Source: an uncultured Lachnospiraceae bacterium (GTDB lineage Bacteria; Bacillota; Clostridia; Lachnospirales; Lachnospiraceae). From it: a stretch of DNA of 64,000 nt. The notes under the pieces were generated by a model, which saw only the letters and a program-made list of their open reading frames with translations, did not search any database and was not told where the DNA came from. The stretch spans positions 31,062 to 95,061 of the forward strand of contig CANQFR010000001.1 of assembly GCA_947599905.1 (NCBI GenBank), read 5' to 3'. Both the position numbers and the translations under genes were made by a program. Of the stretch, positions 51,001-58,768 are shown piece by piece. Position 1 is the stretch's first letter. Each line of letters begins with the position of its first letter.

Positions 51001-52474
51001 AGTCATACCCAACGATATCCTTCATCTTCTGCATGTACATCGCCTGGTTAGCCGCCACCTGCTTTGTCATCTTCTCAATATTGTTCACGTCGATATGGTG
51101 ACCCATGAACTCCTGATAGGCGACTGCGAAAGTGAAAGCCACCTCTATTTCGTAAACCTTTGCAGCACCGTAACGGTTCAAAAGGTCTGACTTGATCGCA
51201 TAAGACAACAGACCGTTCGTGTTATCGGTATCGGCGCAGGCATACAGCCTTACAAGCTCATAAGGCAAGTCCCAGAACTTCACGTCCGACTCACCCCAAG
51301 AATTTGCACGAACCAAATCGGACAACTCCAAGGAATCCCTACCCAAAAGTAGCTTGGCGTTATCCTTCAAGCCGACATGCCAATCCTTCCTTTCAGCACC
51401 ATACGTCAACTTAAGAATTGCCATGGTATCATGGACGATATTGGCATTTATATTGTAAATATAGGCTACCTTCCAGTCGAATGAAGCATTATGGGCAACA
51501 AGCGGCTTACCTTCAAGTATAGGCCTCATGTAATGCTCCATGAAATAGAAATGATCCCCTCCGCAGAGATTCTCAACCAGCTTCATCTGCATTGGGAAGA
51601 AAAATGACTCACCATACTTAACCGACAGGACTATTCCTACAGCCTGATCGGCCTGTCCGATGCGTGACTTGAAATTGATGTTCAGACCTGTGGTCTCAGT
51701 ATCGTAATAGACATACCCGTCATAGTTCCTTATGTAATTGCAGACGTCCTCAAGGCTCGCCTCGTCGACAATCCTGTAATCCTTGCCAAGAAGCCACGAA
51801 AACTCCTTGTCTGGATGTGCCGCAACCACTTCCTCAATGGAAGAATACAGTGCAGAACCAAAATTCCCAATAGAAGCCTTCTCCACCTTTGATAAAACAT
51901 CATGCGGCTTAAAGCCAAGATAACACTCATTGAACTGGAAACCGCTGCTTACCCCGTCCTTTATGGCATAAAACAGCCTCGTCTGCATACCCTTATCTTC
52001 CACAAGCTCTATATCGAAATACGGTGAGCTGACTTTCAGGTAACACACAGTATCCATGTAAAGATGTACTTCCATGCCGTCCACAGTGTACTTCTTAAGG
52101 GCTTCCGCCTCGAAAGTGCCAGAAGCGTCCGTAAGGCCAGTGTACCCCTGCTCGTTTACAGACCTGCAATTCACCTTACAGTACCTAACAAGAGCGCCAA
52201 GCCTGCAAAACAAATCCTTGTTCACAGGGCACTTCTCACCATTATTCTTAGCCGTCTCCACATTCACGTTGGACATTTTTATATCCACACGCCGACTCTC
52301 CAATGCGTTAGGGTCTATCTCGTCCGACATTTCCGCATTACTCATTAAAATAGTGGCGTCGAACAACCCTGACGAACACATTATGAGCTTCATCACCGGT
52401 GAAGTATCGACGCCGACAACATCATACTTGTAAGCCCTATTATTGAATTTATAAACAATATTACCGACCAGCAT
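48017..52474 (-). CDS. polA-like: family-A DNA polymerase (3'-5' exonuclease + polymerase) containing an intein
   Basis: VYYDTETTGLN exo motif; FDTDYSSVEYRVLGSM; RKAAKGINFGLPYGMG; NHVIQG//TAADIYKTA; FIHDEMLCEI. Confidence 0.95.
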   Translation of the reverse strand: MLVGNIVYKFNNRAYKYDVVGVDTSPVMKLIMCSSGLFDATILMSNAEMSDEIDPNALESRRVDIKMSNVNVETAKNNGEKCPVNKDLFCRLGALVRYCKVNCRSVNEQGYTGLTDASGTFEAEALKKYTVDGMEVHLYMDTVCYLKVSSPYFDIELVEDKGMQTRLFYAIKDGVSSGFQFNECYLGFKPHDVLSKVEKASIGNFGSALYSSIEEVVAAHPDKEFSWLLGKDYRIVDEASLEDVCNYIRNYDGYVYYDTETTGLNINFKSRIGQADQAVGIVLSVKYGESFFFPMQMKLVENLCGGDHFYFMEHYMRPILEGKPLVAHNASFDWKVAYIYNINANIVHDTMAILKLTYGAERKDWHVGLKDNAKLLLGRDSLELSDLVRANSWGESDVKFWDLPYELVRLYACADTDNTNGLLSYAIKSDLLNRYGAAKVYEIEVAFTFAVAYQEFMGHHIDVNNIEKMTKQVAANQAMYMQKMKDIVGYDFNPNSSKQLLKIMYTELGIPEQIDRKSGRPTTNKETLNKLADLTNIDGEPMYPFCQYLLEYRKEEGVRKIIDKFPETMTYDGYLFSEVQQYGTETGRVSIKSPNYQSYSDPVKQNVVPRPGYYMFDTDYSSVEYRVLGSMVGNKNIMKSFADPDFDYHTYQAAHMYGVPYAAVTKKLRKAAKGINFGLPYGMGDESLGVRVFGEASMENTRKAAALRAAYFKGQEDIRDWFEYHRNHGVTEGYTETFFGRRRYYHRADFSEAAIRRQAGNHVIQGCQSLETRILTKEFGIVKLGDVLGLNVTVWNGVDWTNGDVLDAGMKRKIVIKFRGGQTMICSPNHKFLVSTKKGGTMWVEAQHLHTTSEYANPHRIIINQNYEPGDYTYEYDDTEYSESNNANNVFLASIGESYKIGLFLGRLASDGSVFSRENGSDYITQFVAEHEFNILQELRDCMKNLNYKETAGDLRDGRNERMTRLSVYSESLVREILSLDIRHKIHKNIFMDTEVLRGFLCGYFDGDGGISGKSITCVFGKQDDFHQLVEDMQVALMFFGVRSHIREYDDRYVLQIKTNDNPDFLYRIGFMNEDKQKRGLQLECQTEEKVFGKCMLAESVEVTDELIPMADVCNTDGGFYVADGIVTHNTAADIYKTAAGRVFKRICREGWLGKVLISGFIHDEMLCEISNDIDPMKWLKAVREEFEVTIPGWCPLYMGCGFGMSWYEAKSTEIPIRLQWEWVEKYGETGYPDWHHDGREFCDKVPDMLEEFEVRDIRNQILDPLSQGLEIKPALNTKVLDCLKQDSGHYEKGVSEYLSEHPFEAGIDYLSGMESYLDKAYHIQKVLLDDSGEIIRSFKPASETQSALTQYCMLHDVDRSKVNLLSIEEFNAEASMNKVGSMEITPEDDDTITDDEKQRRKDLRVDTLGMYVDTELKIVTVLFVEPQYMNFLRSHCNTNGDGYQLYIKDNNQRRLLRTQVWLASSEVSIIQDMYIQYFNSKGVK
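49085..50176 (-). other. intein with LAGLIDADG homing endonuclease inside the DNA polymerase
   Basis: N-terminal CQSLETRIL; SPNHKFLV block; GLFLGRLASDGSV and LRGFLCGYFDGDGGI; C-terminal VADGIVTHN followed by TAADIYK. Confidence 0.95.
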
Positions 52475-52506
52475 GACAACCTACCCCTTATTTATCCGCC
52501 TTGATT

Positions 52507-52938
52507 TTAATCTAACGTAAGACCGCTCAACTTTTTCTTAGAATCCAGCTTCGATTCCACCGCAAGTGCCTTCGCCTTCACGGTCGGATTCGACACGAAT
52601 GAGTACTCAATGGGAACCTCGTCCAGCATTGCCATCATCTTGAACAAATCCTCCCTGTACTCCGCCTTCGCCTCGCAGTCCCTTACCCACTTTAAAACGA
52701 CTGAGCTGCTGATCTCAAATGTTACATGGCCTACCTCCTTGAAGCCGGACTCTGAAATCATACCCCTTAAACGCAGTATTCCCTGGCGCACGCCATACAA
52801 CACCGACCTGTATGTATTGCCAATCACGTCACGTTCATCCGTCTTCACACGGGCTACATGCGTATCAACCACCTTGTTATCACGAATTATTAGGACTGCA
52901 CAAATATCCTTTACCACAGCCGTACTTACAAGAATCAT
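52507..52938 (-). CDS. hypothetical protein, possibly RNase H-fold
   Basis: 143 aa ORF; N-terminal beta-hairpin-like pattern only. Confidence 0.45.
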   Translation of the reverse strand: MILVSTAVVKDICAVLIIRDNKVVDTHVARVKTDERDVIGNTYRSVLYGVRQGILRLRGMISESGFKEVGHVTFEISSSVVLKWVRDCEAKAEYREDLFKMMAMLDEVPIEYSFVSNPTVKAKALAVESKLDSKKKLSGLTLD

Positions 52939-54095
52939 AATAAACCTGCCTCCGTCTTTTTCTCTTCAACTTGCTTTATTTCTATTTCCTCAACAGGAAA
53001 ACTGAAATCAAAGCTTCCAAATTTTATATTAGACAGCCGACTCGTATCCCTTCCTGCGCTAGATATTAAATAGATGTTTTCACTTCCGCAATTAAGCAAA
53101 GAACCGTTCATCAGCCGCAACACATTCAAAGTTATTTCAAGCTTTATTGCCTCATACCAATCGAACAAATCTGCGTCAACCTCGCTCACCAGACCACCCG
53201 GTGTGCGCAGCCTGTAATCCTCATTCGCAATGAGTTTCAGCGGATTTGACGTATCAGAATCCACCATGTCGATGCACATGTCGAAAATATGTGAGTACCC
53301 AACCTTATAAACTGCCTTGTTCGGAACTGGAACCTTCCAGCACACCGCCCAAGGCTCTATGTCTGCATCCTGTACCTTAAGTCCAGTATGCCTATTCATT
53401 AAAGTATACCTGGAACTGTAAAATGGCTTCCTGTTCACGTCTCGGAGCCTCTTCCATTCACAGTTATGCTCCGTTGACAAAAACTGCCGCATATACCCCT
53501 CGTAACGCCTATACAACAGCCTTACTTTCGGTGTAAAGTCCACCACCGTCCTAGCGCACTCCCTGAGAGACTTTTTGAACTGCTCCTCGTAATTAAAATG
53601 CCTTTCACCTTTTTCACGTCCATTTACAAGCTCATTTGCGAACATGTAAAAATCTTTTACATATTCTATCATCAGGAACTCCAGATCGCCAGAGTCCTCT
53701 GTCTTACTTGTCTTATCAAGCAACTTATCAAGAAAGACAGGGTCATCCGGCATTCCTATCTTGACTCCCTCTTTCTTTGGAACATTATTCAGATAAATTG
53801 AATCATCTGAAAAATCATCTAGTACAACCTTCTTATTGTATCTCTTAAGTATAGTCCTTGCTAACTTAAGTATGTAATCATGCAGGCTACCCTTTTCAGG
53901 GTCAAAATTATCTAACGCATGAAGTGAAGCCTCATGCATTGCCAACTCATAATCAAATGGATTGAACCTACGAAAATATGCAACATTTTCCTCTACCTCA
54001 CGCAGTACTTGAATTATGAACTCAGGACTTACTTCCTTCCTGCTGAAAGCAAAACTACTTAGAGTCGATTTCTGCCGCATGACACATATCACCAC
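52935..54095 (-). CDS. possible divergent sigma-factor-like protein
   Basis: ELAMHEASLHALDNFDPEKGSLHDYILKLARTILKRYNKK resembles sigma70 region 2. Confidence 0.35.
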   Translation of the reverse strand: MVICVMRQKSTLSSFAFSRKEVSPEFIIQVLREVEENVAYFRRFNPFDYELAMHEASLHALDNFDPEKGSLHDYILKLARTILKRYNKKVVLDDFSDDSIYLNNVPKKEGVKIGMPDDPVFLDKLLDKTSKTEDSGDLEFLMIEYVKDFYMFANELVNGREKGERHFNYEEQFKKSLRECARTVVDFTPKVRLLYRRYEGYMRQFLSTEHNCEWKRLRDVNRKPFYSSRYTLMNRHTGLKVQDADIEPWAVCWKVPVPNKAVYKVGYSHIFDMCIDMVDSDTSNPLKLIANEDYRLRTPGGLVSEVDADLFDWYEAIKLEITLNVLRLMNGSLLNCGSENIYLISSAGRDTSRLSNIKFGSFDFSFPVEEIEIKQVEEKKTEAGLL

Positions 54096-54108
54096 CGTTT
54101 AAAAATTC

Positions 54109-54699
54109 TCAAGTACCCGCAAACAATTCCTCGAATGGCCTCCCATCCTCAAGGATTACCTTTATATACTCGCCGACAACTGCATAATCAGCGCATACCT
54201 TACGCAGTCTATCGACCGCTGGCTTGATACCCCCTAGGGCTGAGCGTATGCATGCCAGCAGGTCTAAGCCTTCCGTCACCATGAAGTCCTCGTTAAGCGA
54301 CTTCACGCACTGGACTGCGAACCTTACCTCTTCGTCATTCAAGACCTCCTCAAAGGCGTCCGCCACCTGGTTGACCATCGCCGCAGAAGCCTCCTCCTCG
54401 GTTATCTCACCCTTCTGACGCTTCTCATCATCGATCTCCGTATTCGTTATGGAGCAGAACTTCTTACCACGATTATAATTCCGCAGGACTTCCTTCTCAC
54501 GGACAGCCCGCTCATACGCACGAATATTGAATGACTCAGGCTTGTAAATATCACCACGAACGCCTTTCATAGCTATATCATAAGCATAATCCGTCACACG
54601 GTCACTTTCACAAGCCCTTGCAAAAATTTCAACTGTCTCGTCAGGCAACTCATTCAAACCATTGCACTGCCCAAAGGAAAGACTTTTCAAGATACCCAT
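54109..54699 (-). CDS. hypothetical protein
   Basis: 196 aa ORF behind a double promoter/repeat region. Confidence 0.65.
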   Translation of the reverse strand: MGILKSLSFGQCNGLNELPDETVEIFARACESDRVTDYAYDIAMKGVRGDIYKPESFNIRAYERAVREKEVLRNYNRGKKFCSITNTEIDDEKRQKGEITEEEASAAMVNQVADAFEEVLNDEEVRFAVQCVKSLNEDFMVTEGLDLLACIRSALGGIKPAVDRLRKVCADYAVVGEYIKVILEDGRPFEELFAGT

Positions 54700-54748
54700 A
54701 ATTTCGTGCCTCCCGCAGTTTCAAATTTCATTTTCTATTATACCACAT

Positions 54749-54789
54749 TTCAATCCACTCTTCACGCACTTCAATCCACTCTTCATGCG
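54749..54789. repeat. two direct repeats with 21-bp period
   Basis: TTCAATCCACTCTTCACGC at 54749 and TTCAATCCACTCTTCATGC at 54770. Confidence 0.85.
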
Positions 54790-54828
54790 AAAGAAAAGAC
54801 ACTTTCCATTGATTTACTAATGGTTTTT

Positions 54829-54857
54829 ATTATACCATGAAACCGCAGTTTATGCAA
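54829..54857 (-). promoter_or_regulatory. sigma70-type promoter
   Basis: Minus strand TTGCAT-N17-TATAAT, TGG before the -10. Confidence 0.65.
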
Positions 54858-54903
54858 GCTTTTTTACACAATTTTTTAAAAATTCTGTAAGAAAATTTTC
54901 AGG

Positions 54904-55368
54904 TCAATGGGTGGCGTTAAAAAGGTCGGTGAGGAACTCCATGCACTCCTCCCCATCGGGAACAACCTCGCCGTTCTTCGTGACAATCTTAATGGCGTTC
55001 GTAGCTGAATCCTTCGTGAACGAAACTATGTCGTCCAAGCAAGTCCACCCACCGCTCGTCTTGAGCATTACCTTGCCGTCCTCGAACTTCACGCTTCCGT
55101 CAATGGTGCCTTTCACGCTTTCTGCCATCTGGGCAACCTTGTCCATTGTCACCCCAGCATACTCCTGAATCTGCTCGGGAGTCGCAATCCCGAAATAGAT
55201 GCAAAGGATCACCGCCACGGCAACAAGTGCAACAGCCTTGAATACCCCCTTGATCAACTTTGCCAGCACGATCGCAACAACCACTGCAATCACACAGGCG
55301 ATTACCTGATTGGCTCCTACCTTGCCTCCTGTAGCCTCCATTACAAAACCATTAAACTGCTCATACAT
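54904..55368 (-). CDS. membrane protein
   Basis: VIACVIAVVVAIVLAKLIKGVFKAVALVAVAVILCIYFG. Confidence 0.65.
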   Translation of the reverse strand: MYEQFNGFVMEATGGKVGANQVIACVIAVVVAIVLAKLIKGVFKAVALVAVAVILCIYFGIATPEQIQEYAGVTMDKVAQMAESVKGTIDGSVKFEDGKVMLKTSGGWTCLDDIVSFTKDSATNAIKIVTKNGEVVPDGEECMEFLTDLFNATH

Positions 55369-55371
55369 AAC

Positions 55372-55632
55372 TTACTTCCTCCTTAAAATTGTTCCATCCC
55401 TTAGTGCCACTATGGTCGATACATGCCTCTTTGGAAGCTCGCCCGACCTCGAGCGTATAATCCTGCAATCCTTACTTACAAAAAGATTGGTGAAAAACCC
55501 GCCATTATCCATCAAATCATGCAGCCTCTCGACGTTCATGAACTTATCACGCCCGTAATCCTGCATGACTACCCCGACACGCCTATCGTTGGAGTCCACC
55601 ACTATTTCCTTCGCCCTGCATATAATCACCAA
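55372..55632 (-). CDS. hypothetical protein
   Basis: 86 aa ORF. Confidence 0.5.
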   Translation of the reverse strand: MVIICRAKEIVVDSNDRRVGVVMQDYGRDKFMNVERLHDLMDNGGFFTNLFVSKDCRIIRSRSGELPKRHVSTIVALRDGTILRRK

Positions 55633-55646
55633 CTACACCACCCTTC

Positions 55647-56312
55647 TTACAAATCGAAAGTGCCGCCTGCAAATATGAAGTCCGAAAACTTCTTAACCTT
55701 CTGCTTCTGTGCGGACGCAGATGTCGACTTTTCCTGCTTCTTATGTGACTCTGTTGTAGTGATCTCCAACTCCGCAAGGCTCATGGACTTTATTGGCTCA
55801 CAGCCCTCGTATGACTCCGTGAACTTCACGCCGCACCCACTCAAGTCATTCTCATCAAAACGCCCGACACGGCTTCCACGCAACGGGAAAAGACCGTTCC
55901 CGTAAAACCTGACTGACGGATACCCAGAACTCAACCTTGTTATGGAGCGCATGTCCATGTACTCATCAGGAAGGGAAATCACAAGGCGTACCCCTTGCGG
56001 TGTCTCAGCCACAAGGCTTCTCACATCCTCCTCGTCCATGTCCATGCCCTGCTCCACAACCACATTCATACGCACGCCTGACATCCTATCCCTTGTAAGC
56101 TGCTTATACAAAGGAAACTCCCCGGTGCCATGGTACTCCAGCAGAAGAACGTTCACGTTGCGCCTTGCATACGCAAGCGCCTTCTCAAGCGACAAATCGT
56201 CACATACAATACAAAGCCGCACGTCATGCTTTTTCCCATCAACTTTCGCAGAGAGAGCCATGCCGTCATACCCCTGGGCTTCCTCAAATCCGCATTTTGC
56301 CAAAACCGCCAT
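55647..56312 (-). CDS. hypothetical protein
   Basis: 221 aa ORF. Confidence 0.6.
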   Translation of the reverse strand: MAVLAKCGFEEAQGYDGMALSAKVDGKKHDVRLCIVCDDLSLEKALAYARRNVNVLLLEYHGTGEFPLYKQLTRDRMSGVRMNVVVEQGMDMDEEDVRSLVAETPQGVRLVISLPDEYMDMRSITRLSSGYPSVRFYGNGLFPLRGSRVGRFDENDLSGCGVKFTESYEGCEPIKSMSLAELEITTTESHKKQEKSTSASAQKQKVKKFSDFIFAGGTFDL

Positions 56313-56317
56313 GATTC

Positions 56318-57301
56318 TTAATACCTCGCTTTCAAATTATAATACCCGTACACGAAATTCATCGCATCCGTGCCGTTTCCCCAAGGCCTGTCGCCAAGAA
56401 CCTGCCTTATTCTGAGGAACTCTGACAATGGAATCTCGTTCAGCCGCCATATGTGCCTCTGATACCTTGCAAGCCTACTTTCGTTGTAACACTCAGGCAA
56501 GTTTGAAACACTCTTGTAAACCTTACCAGATATCAGAAGAACTTTCAACTCTATTATGCTCTTAAGGCTCGTACACATATAATTATACAACGTCTGGAAC
56601 CCTATCGAGCCACCAAGCTCCACAACAGCCCTGCATCTATTGGAAACAACCTTCTTAATGCCGTTACCAACAGGATTGCACAAGGAAAACAGGAAACTAT
56701 CCACGGAAAGACCGCCAATACCGTGCCTGTCGACTATATCAGCCCTTGTCTGGTATTTTACCCCTGAAGCTAGGTTCATAAATATATCGAACAGCGAATC
56801 TATATCCGCTGAATACCCCTGGACAACGTAATCGAACAGCTGCCCTTTCAGCCTCTTAGACTCAGGCACGAAAGCATCATACAAATACAGCACGTCCGGC
56901 CTTCTAAGGAACGGTGCATACATATCGTACACATCGTCAAGACCCTCAAGACCGTCCTTTATCTTCTTGTACACTGCATACTTCTCGCACCTTATGAAAA
57001 ACAAGCACGAAGCAGAATCCTTTATGAGCTTAAACAAATCTGCGTTCACAAGATCCTGCCTTTCCCTGTCCACAGCCTCCAGCTGCACAAGCCAGCCCCT
57101 TGAAAATGGCGGAGAAACCGTCATAACCTGGCGAACCGACTTCAAATCAGGAGCCTTCTTAATGTCTACCATGGACTCTTGCCTGGTGGAAAGATACCTT
57201 CTTAGCTTATCCTGCACGAACATCCAAAGCTTCGTGCTTTCAGTCTGTAACAACACAACCCTCGGCGAAAAAGTCCTGGCGTCCAAATCCTCTAATCTCA
57301 T
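56318..57301 (-). CDS. hypothetical protein
   Basis: 327 aa ORF. Confidence 0.6.
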   Translation of the reverse strand: MRLEDLDARTFSPRVVLLQTESTKLWMFVQDKLRRYLSTRQESMVDIKKAPDLKSVRQVMTVSPPFSRGWLVQLEAVDRERQDLVNADLFKLIKDSASCLFFIRCEKYAVYKKIKDGLEGLDDVYDMYAPFLRRPDVLYLYDAFVPESKRLKGQLFDYVVQGYSADIDSLFDIFMNLASGVKYQTRADIVDRHGIGGLSVDSFLFSLCNPVGNGIKKVVSNRCRAVVELGGSIGFQTLYNYMCTSLKSIIELKVLLISGKVYKSVSNLPECYNESRLARYQRHIWRLNEIPLSEFLRIRQVLGDRPWGNGTDAMNFVYGYYNLKARY

Positions 57302-57316
57302 CTTACATCACCATAT

Positions 57317-57949
57317 TTAATACCCGCCATAAGCATACGCCAAATTCACGAACGTAATGCCAACCATTCCAGAAACACGCCTGTCACCTGAACAAATTGC
57401 AACATTATGCCGCTTTATACCTCTCTCAAGGCTATCGATAAGCCACTTATGCGGACTTACAACCGTCACAACGTCCTGATCAACACATAAGAACACGCTA
57501 TCAGGACTATCATACTTCATCGATACCCCGATTGATGTTTTCGACAGCACATTCTGCGACTGAATCCAAGCCATGCTGCCAAAGACTTCATACTCGCTGA
57601 AAATATGTCTATTCTTCAGTGCATTCCTTACACGCTTCGTATCACCTACGAACAAAGTATAGTATGTCTTTGTTTTATCAAGATACTGCCTTCCGGCTTC
57701 ATTTTCAAGCCTTAAGAATCGTGTATAACAATCCACCTTATGATCGATTACCTTATCAGCATAAGGAGTATTCCTCCAACGATTGTACCTACTCAGCTTC
57801 CCTACAGCCGAATTTATAGTATTTAGGGCAGCCTGCGCATTTGAAGCGTCACCTTCAACTGTCATATATAGCAACTGATTTGACTTATCATCAGAATCCT
57901 GAGACTTAATTATAAGCCTATTACCCATTACTGGAGACAACAGTGACAT
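57317..57949 (-). CDS. hypothetical protein
   Basis: 210 aa ORF. Confidence 0.6.
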   Translation of the reverse strand: MSLLSPVMGNRLIIKSQDSDDKSNQLLYMTVEGDASNAQAALNTINSAVGKLSRYNRWRNTPYADKVIDHKVDCYTRFLRLENEAGRQYLDKTKTYYTLFVGDTKRVRNALKNRHIFSEYEVFGSMAWIQSQNVLSKTSIGVSMKYDSPDSVFLCVDQDVVTVVSPHKWLIDSLERGIKRHNVAICSGDRRVSGMVGITFVNLAYAYGGY

Positions 57950-58490
57950 CTAGAACCCTCCTTCTCATATATTTAAAACTATCATTGCAATTTTCGCACA
58001 CCACGCACGCATTCCACACCTTACGGACGCTTTTATCGTCAATCCTGCGCAAGGAATAATCATCTACCCCTGCTATAAGCTTCCTTCCACAACAGGCACA
58101 TTTGTCATCCTGCCCGTGAAGCACTCTGGATTTTAGAGCCAAGTAGCTGTCAATATCCACCTTATACCTGGAATACACGTACCTGATATGCTTCATGGAT
58201 ACATCGTCAAGCCTCAAATGGTTTATCTCGTGCTTGGTTGGAACGCTGTTACCCTTCAGGGAATTACACCTCTTACAGCTCCAAAAGACATTATACCCGG
58301 CCTTATTTATCAGGTCGAAATATGGGTCTTCCGAATCCCTGCCAGACCACTTGAACACCGCAAGCGGAATGATATGCTCCACGCTCCTATTTTCGTCGTC
58401 CAGCTTTACCCCACAATACAGGCATTTACTGTTTAACCTAAGTTTGTTAAGCCCTGTAACGAACCTAAAATCATGGCTCAATATCACCAC
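57921..58490 (-). CDS. HNH endonuclease
   Basis: CLYCGVKLDDENRSVEHIIPLAVFKW...NVFWSCKRCNSLKGN; second CACCGRKL...CVVCENCN. Confidence 0.85.
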   Translation of the reverse strand: MVILSHDFRFVTGLNKLRLNSKCLYCGVKLDDENRSVEHIIPLAVFKWSGRDSEDPYFDLINKAGYNVFWSCKRCNSLKGNSVPTKHEINHLRLDDVSMKHIRYVYSRYKVDIDSYLALKSRVLHGQDDKCACCGRKLIAGVDDYSLRRIDDKSVRKVWNACVVCENCNDSFKYMRRRVLDVTVVSSNG

Positions 58491-58768
58491 CGCCTTGCAC
58501 TTTATTTACAGTCCTGAAAATCCGCCACGTTAAAAACGAAACCGCACTTTCAATTTTGATGAGAACTTGAGAAACCGGAAAATAGATTGAAATTTTAAAA
58601 ATTAAAACTCCTCAAAAACTGCCATTTTATGTATTTATGACAAGTAAATCGATATGTTCAAGCGACACTCATCATATTTTCTTAGATCGTCGCATCTACC
58701 TCTAATTTATAGTAAATCATAGCTAAGTGCTCCGACTGTACAAAAACTGACTTTTGCCATTCCGTCTT

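Noticed and set aside
52507-52938. RuvC/RNase H-like resolvase
   Set aside because: Catalytic acidic residues could not be assigned with confidence.
54737-54765. Second TATAAT as an independent strong promoter
   Set aside because: Its -35 position is GTGAAG within the direct repeat, a weak match; treated as part of the regulatory region only.
56318-57301. Clamp-loader delta-like protein
   Set aside because: General size and N-terminal pattern are suggestive, but no diagnostic motif was identified by eye.
58500-58768. Intergenic ~270 bp as an origin or ncRNA
   Set aside because: AT-rich with no clear repeats, DnaA-box cluster or stable hairpin recognised.
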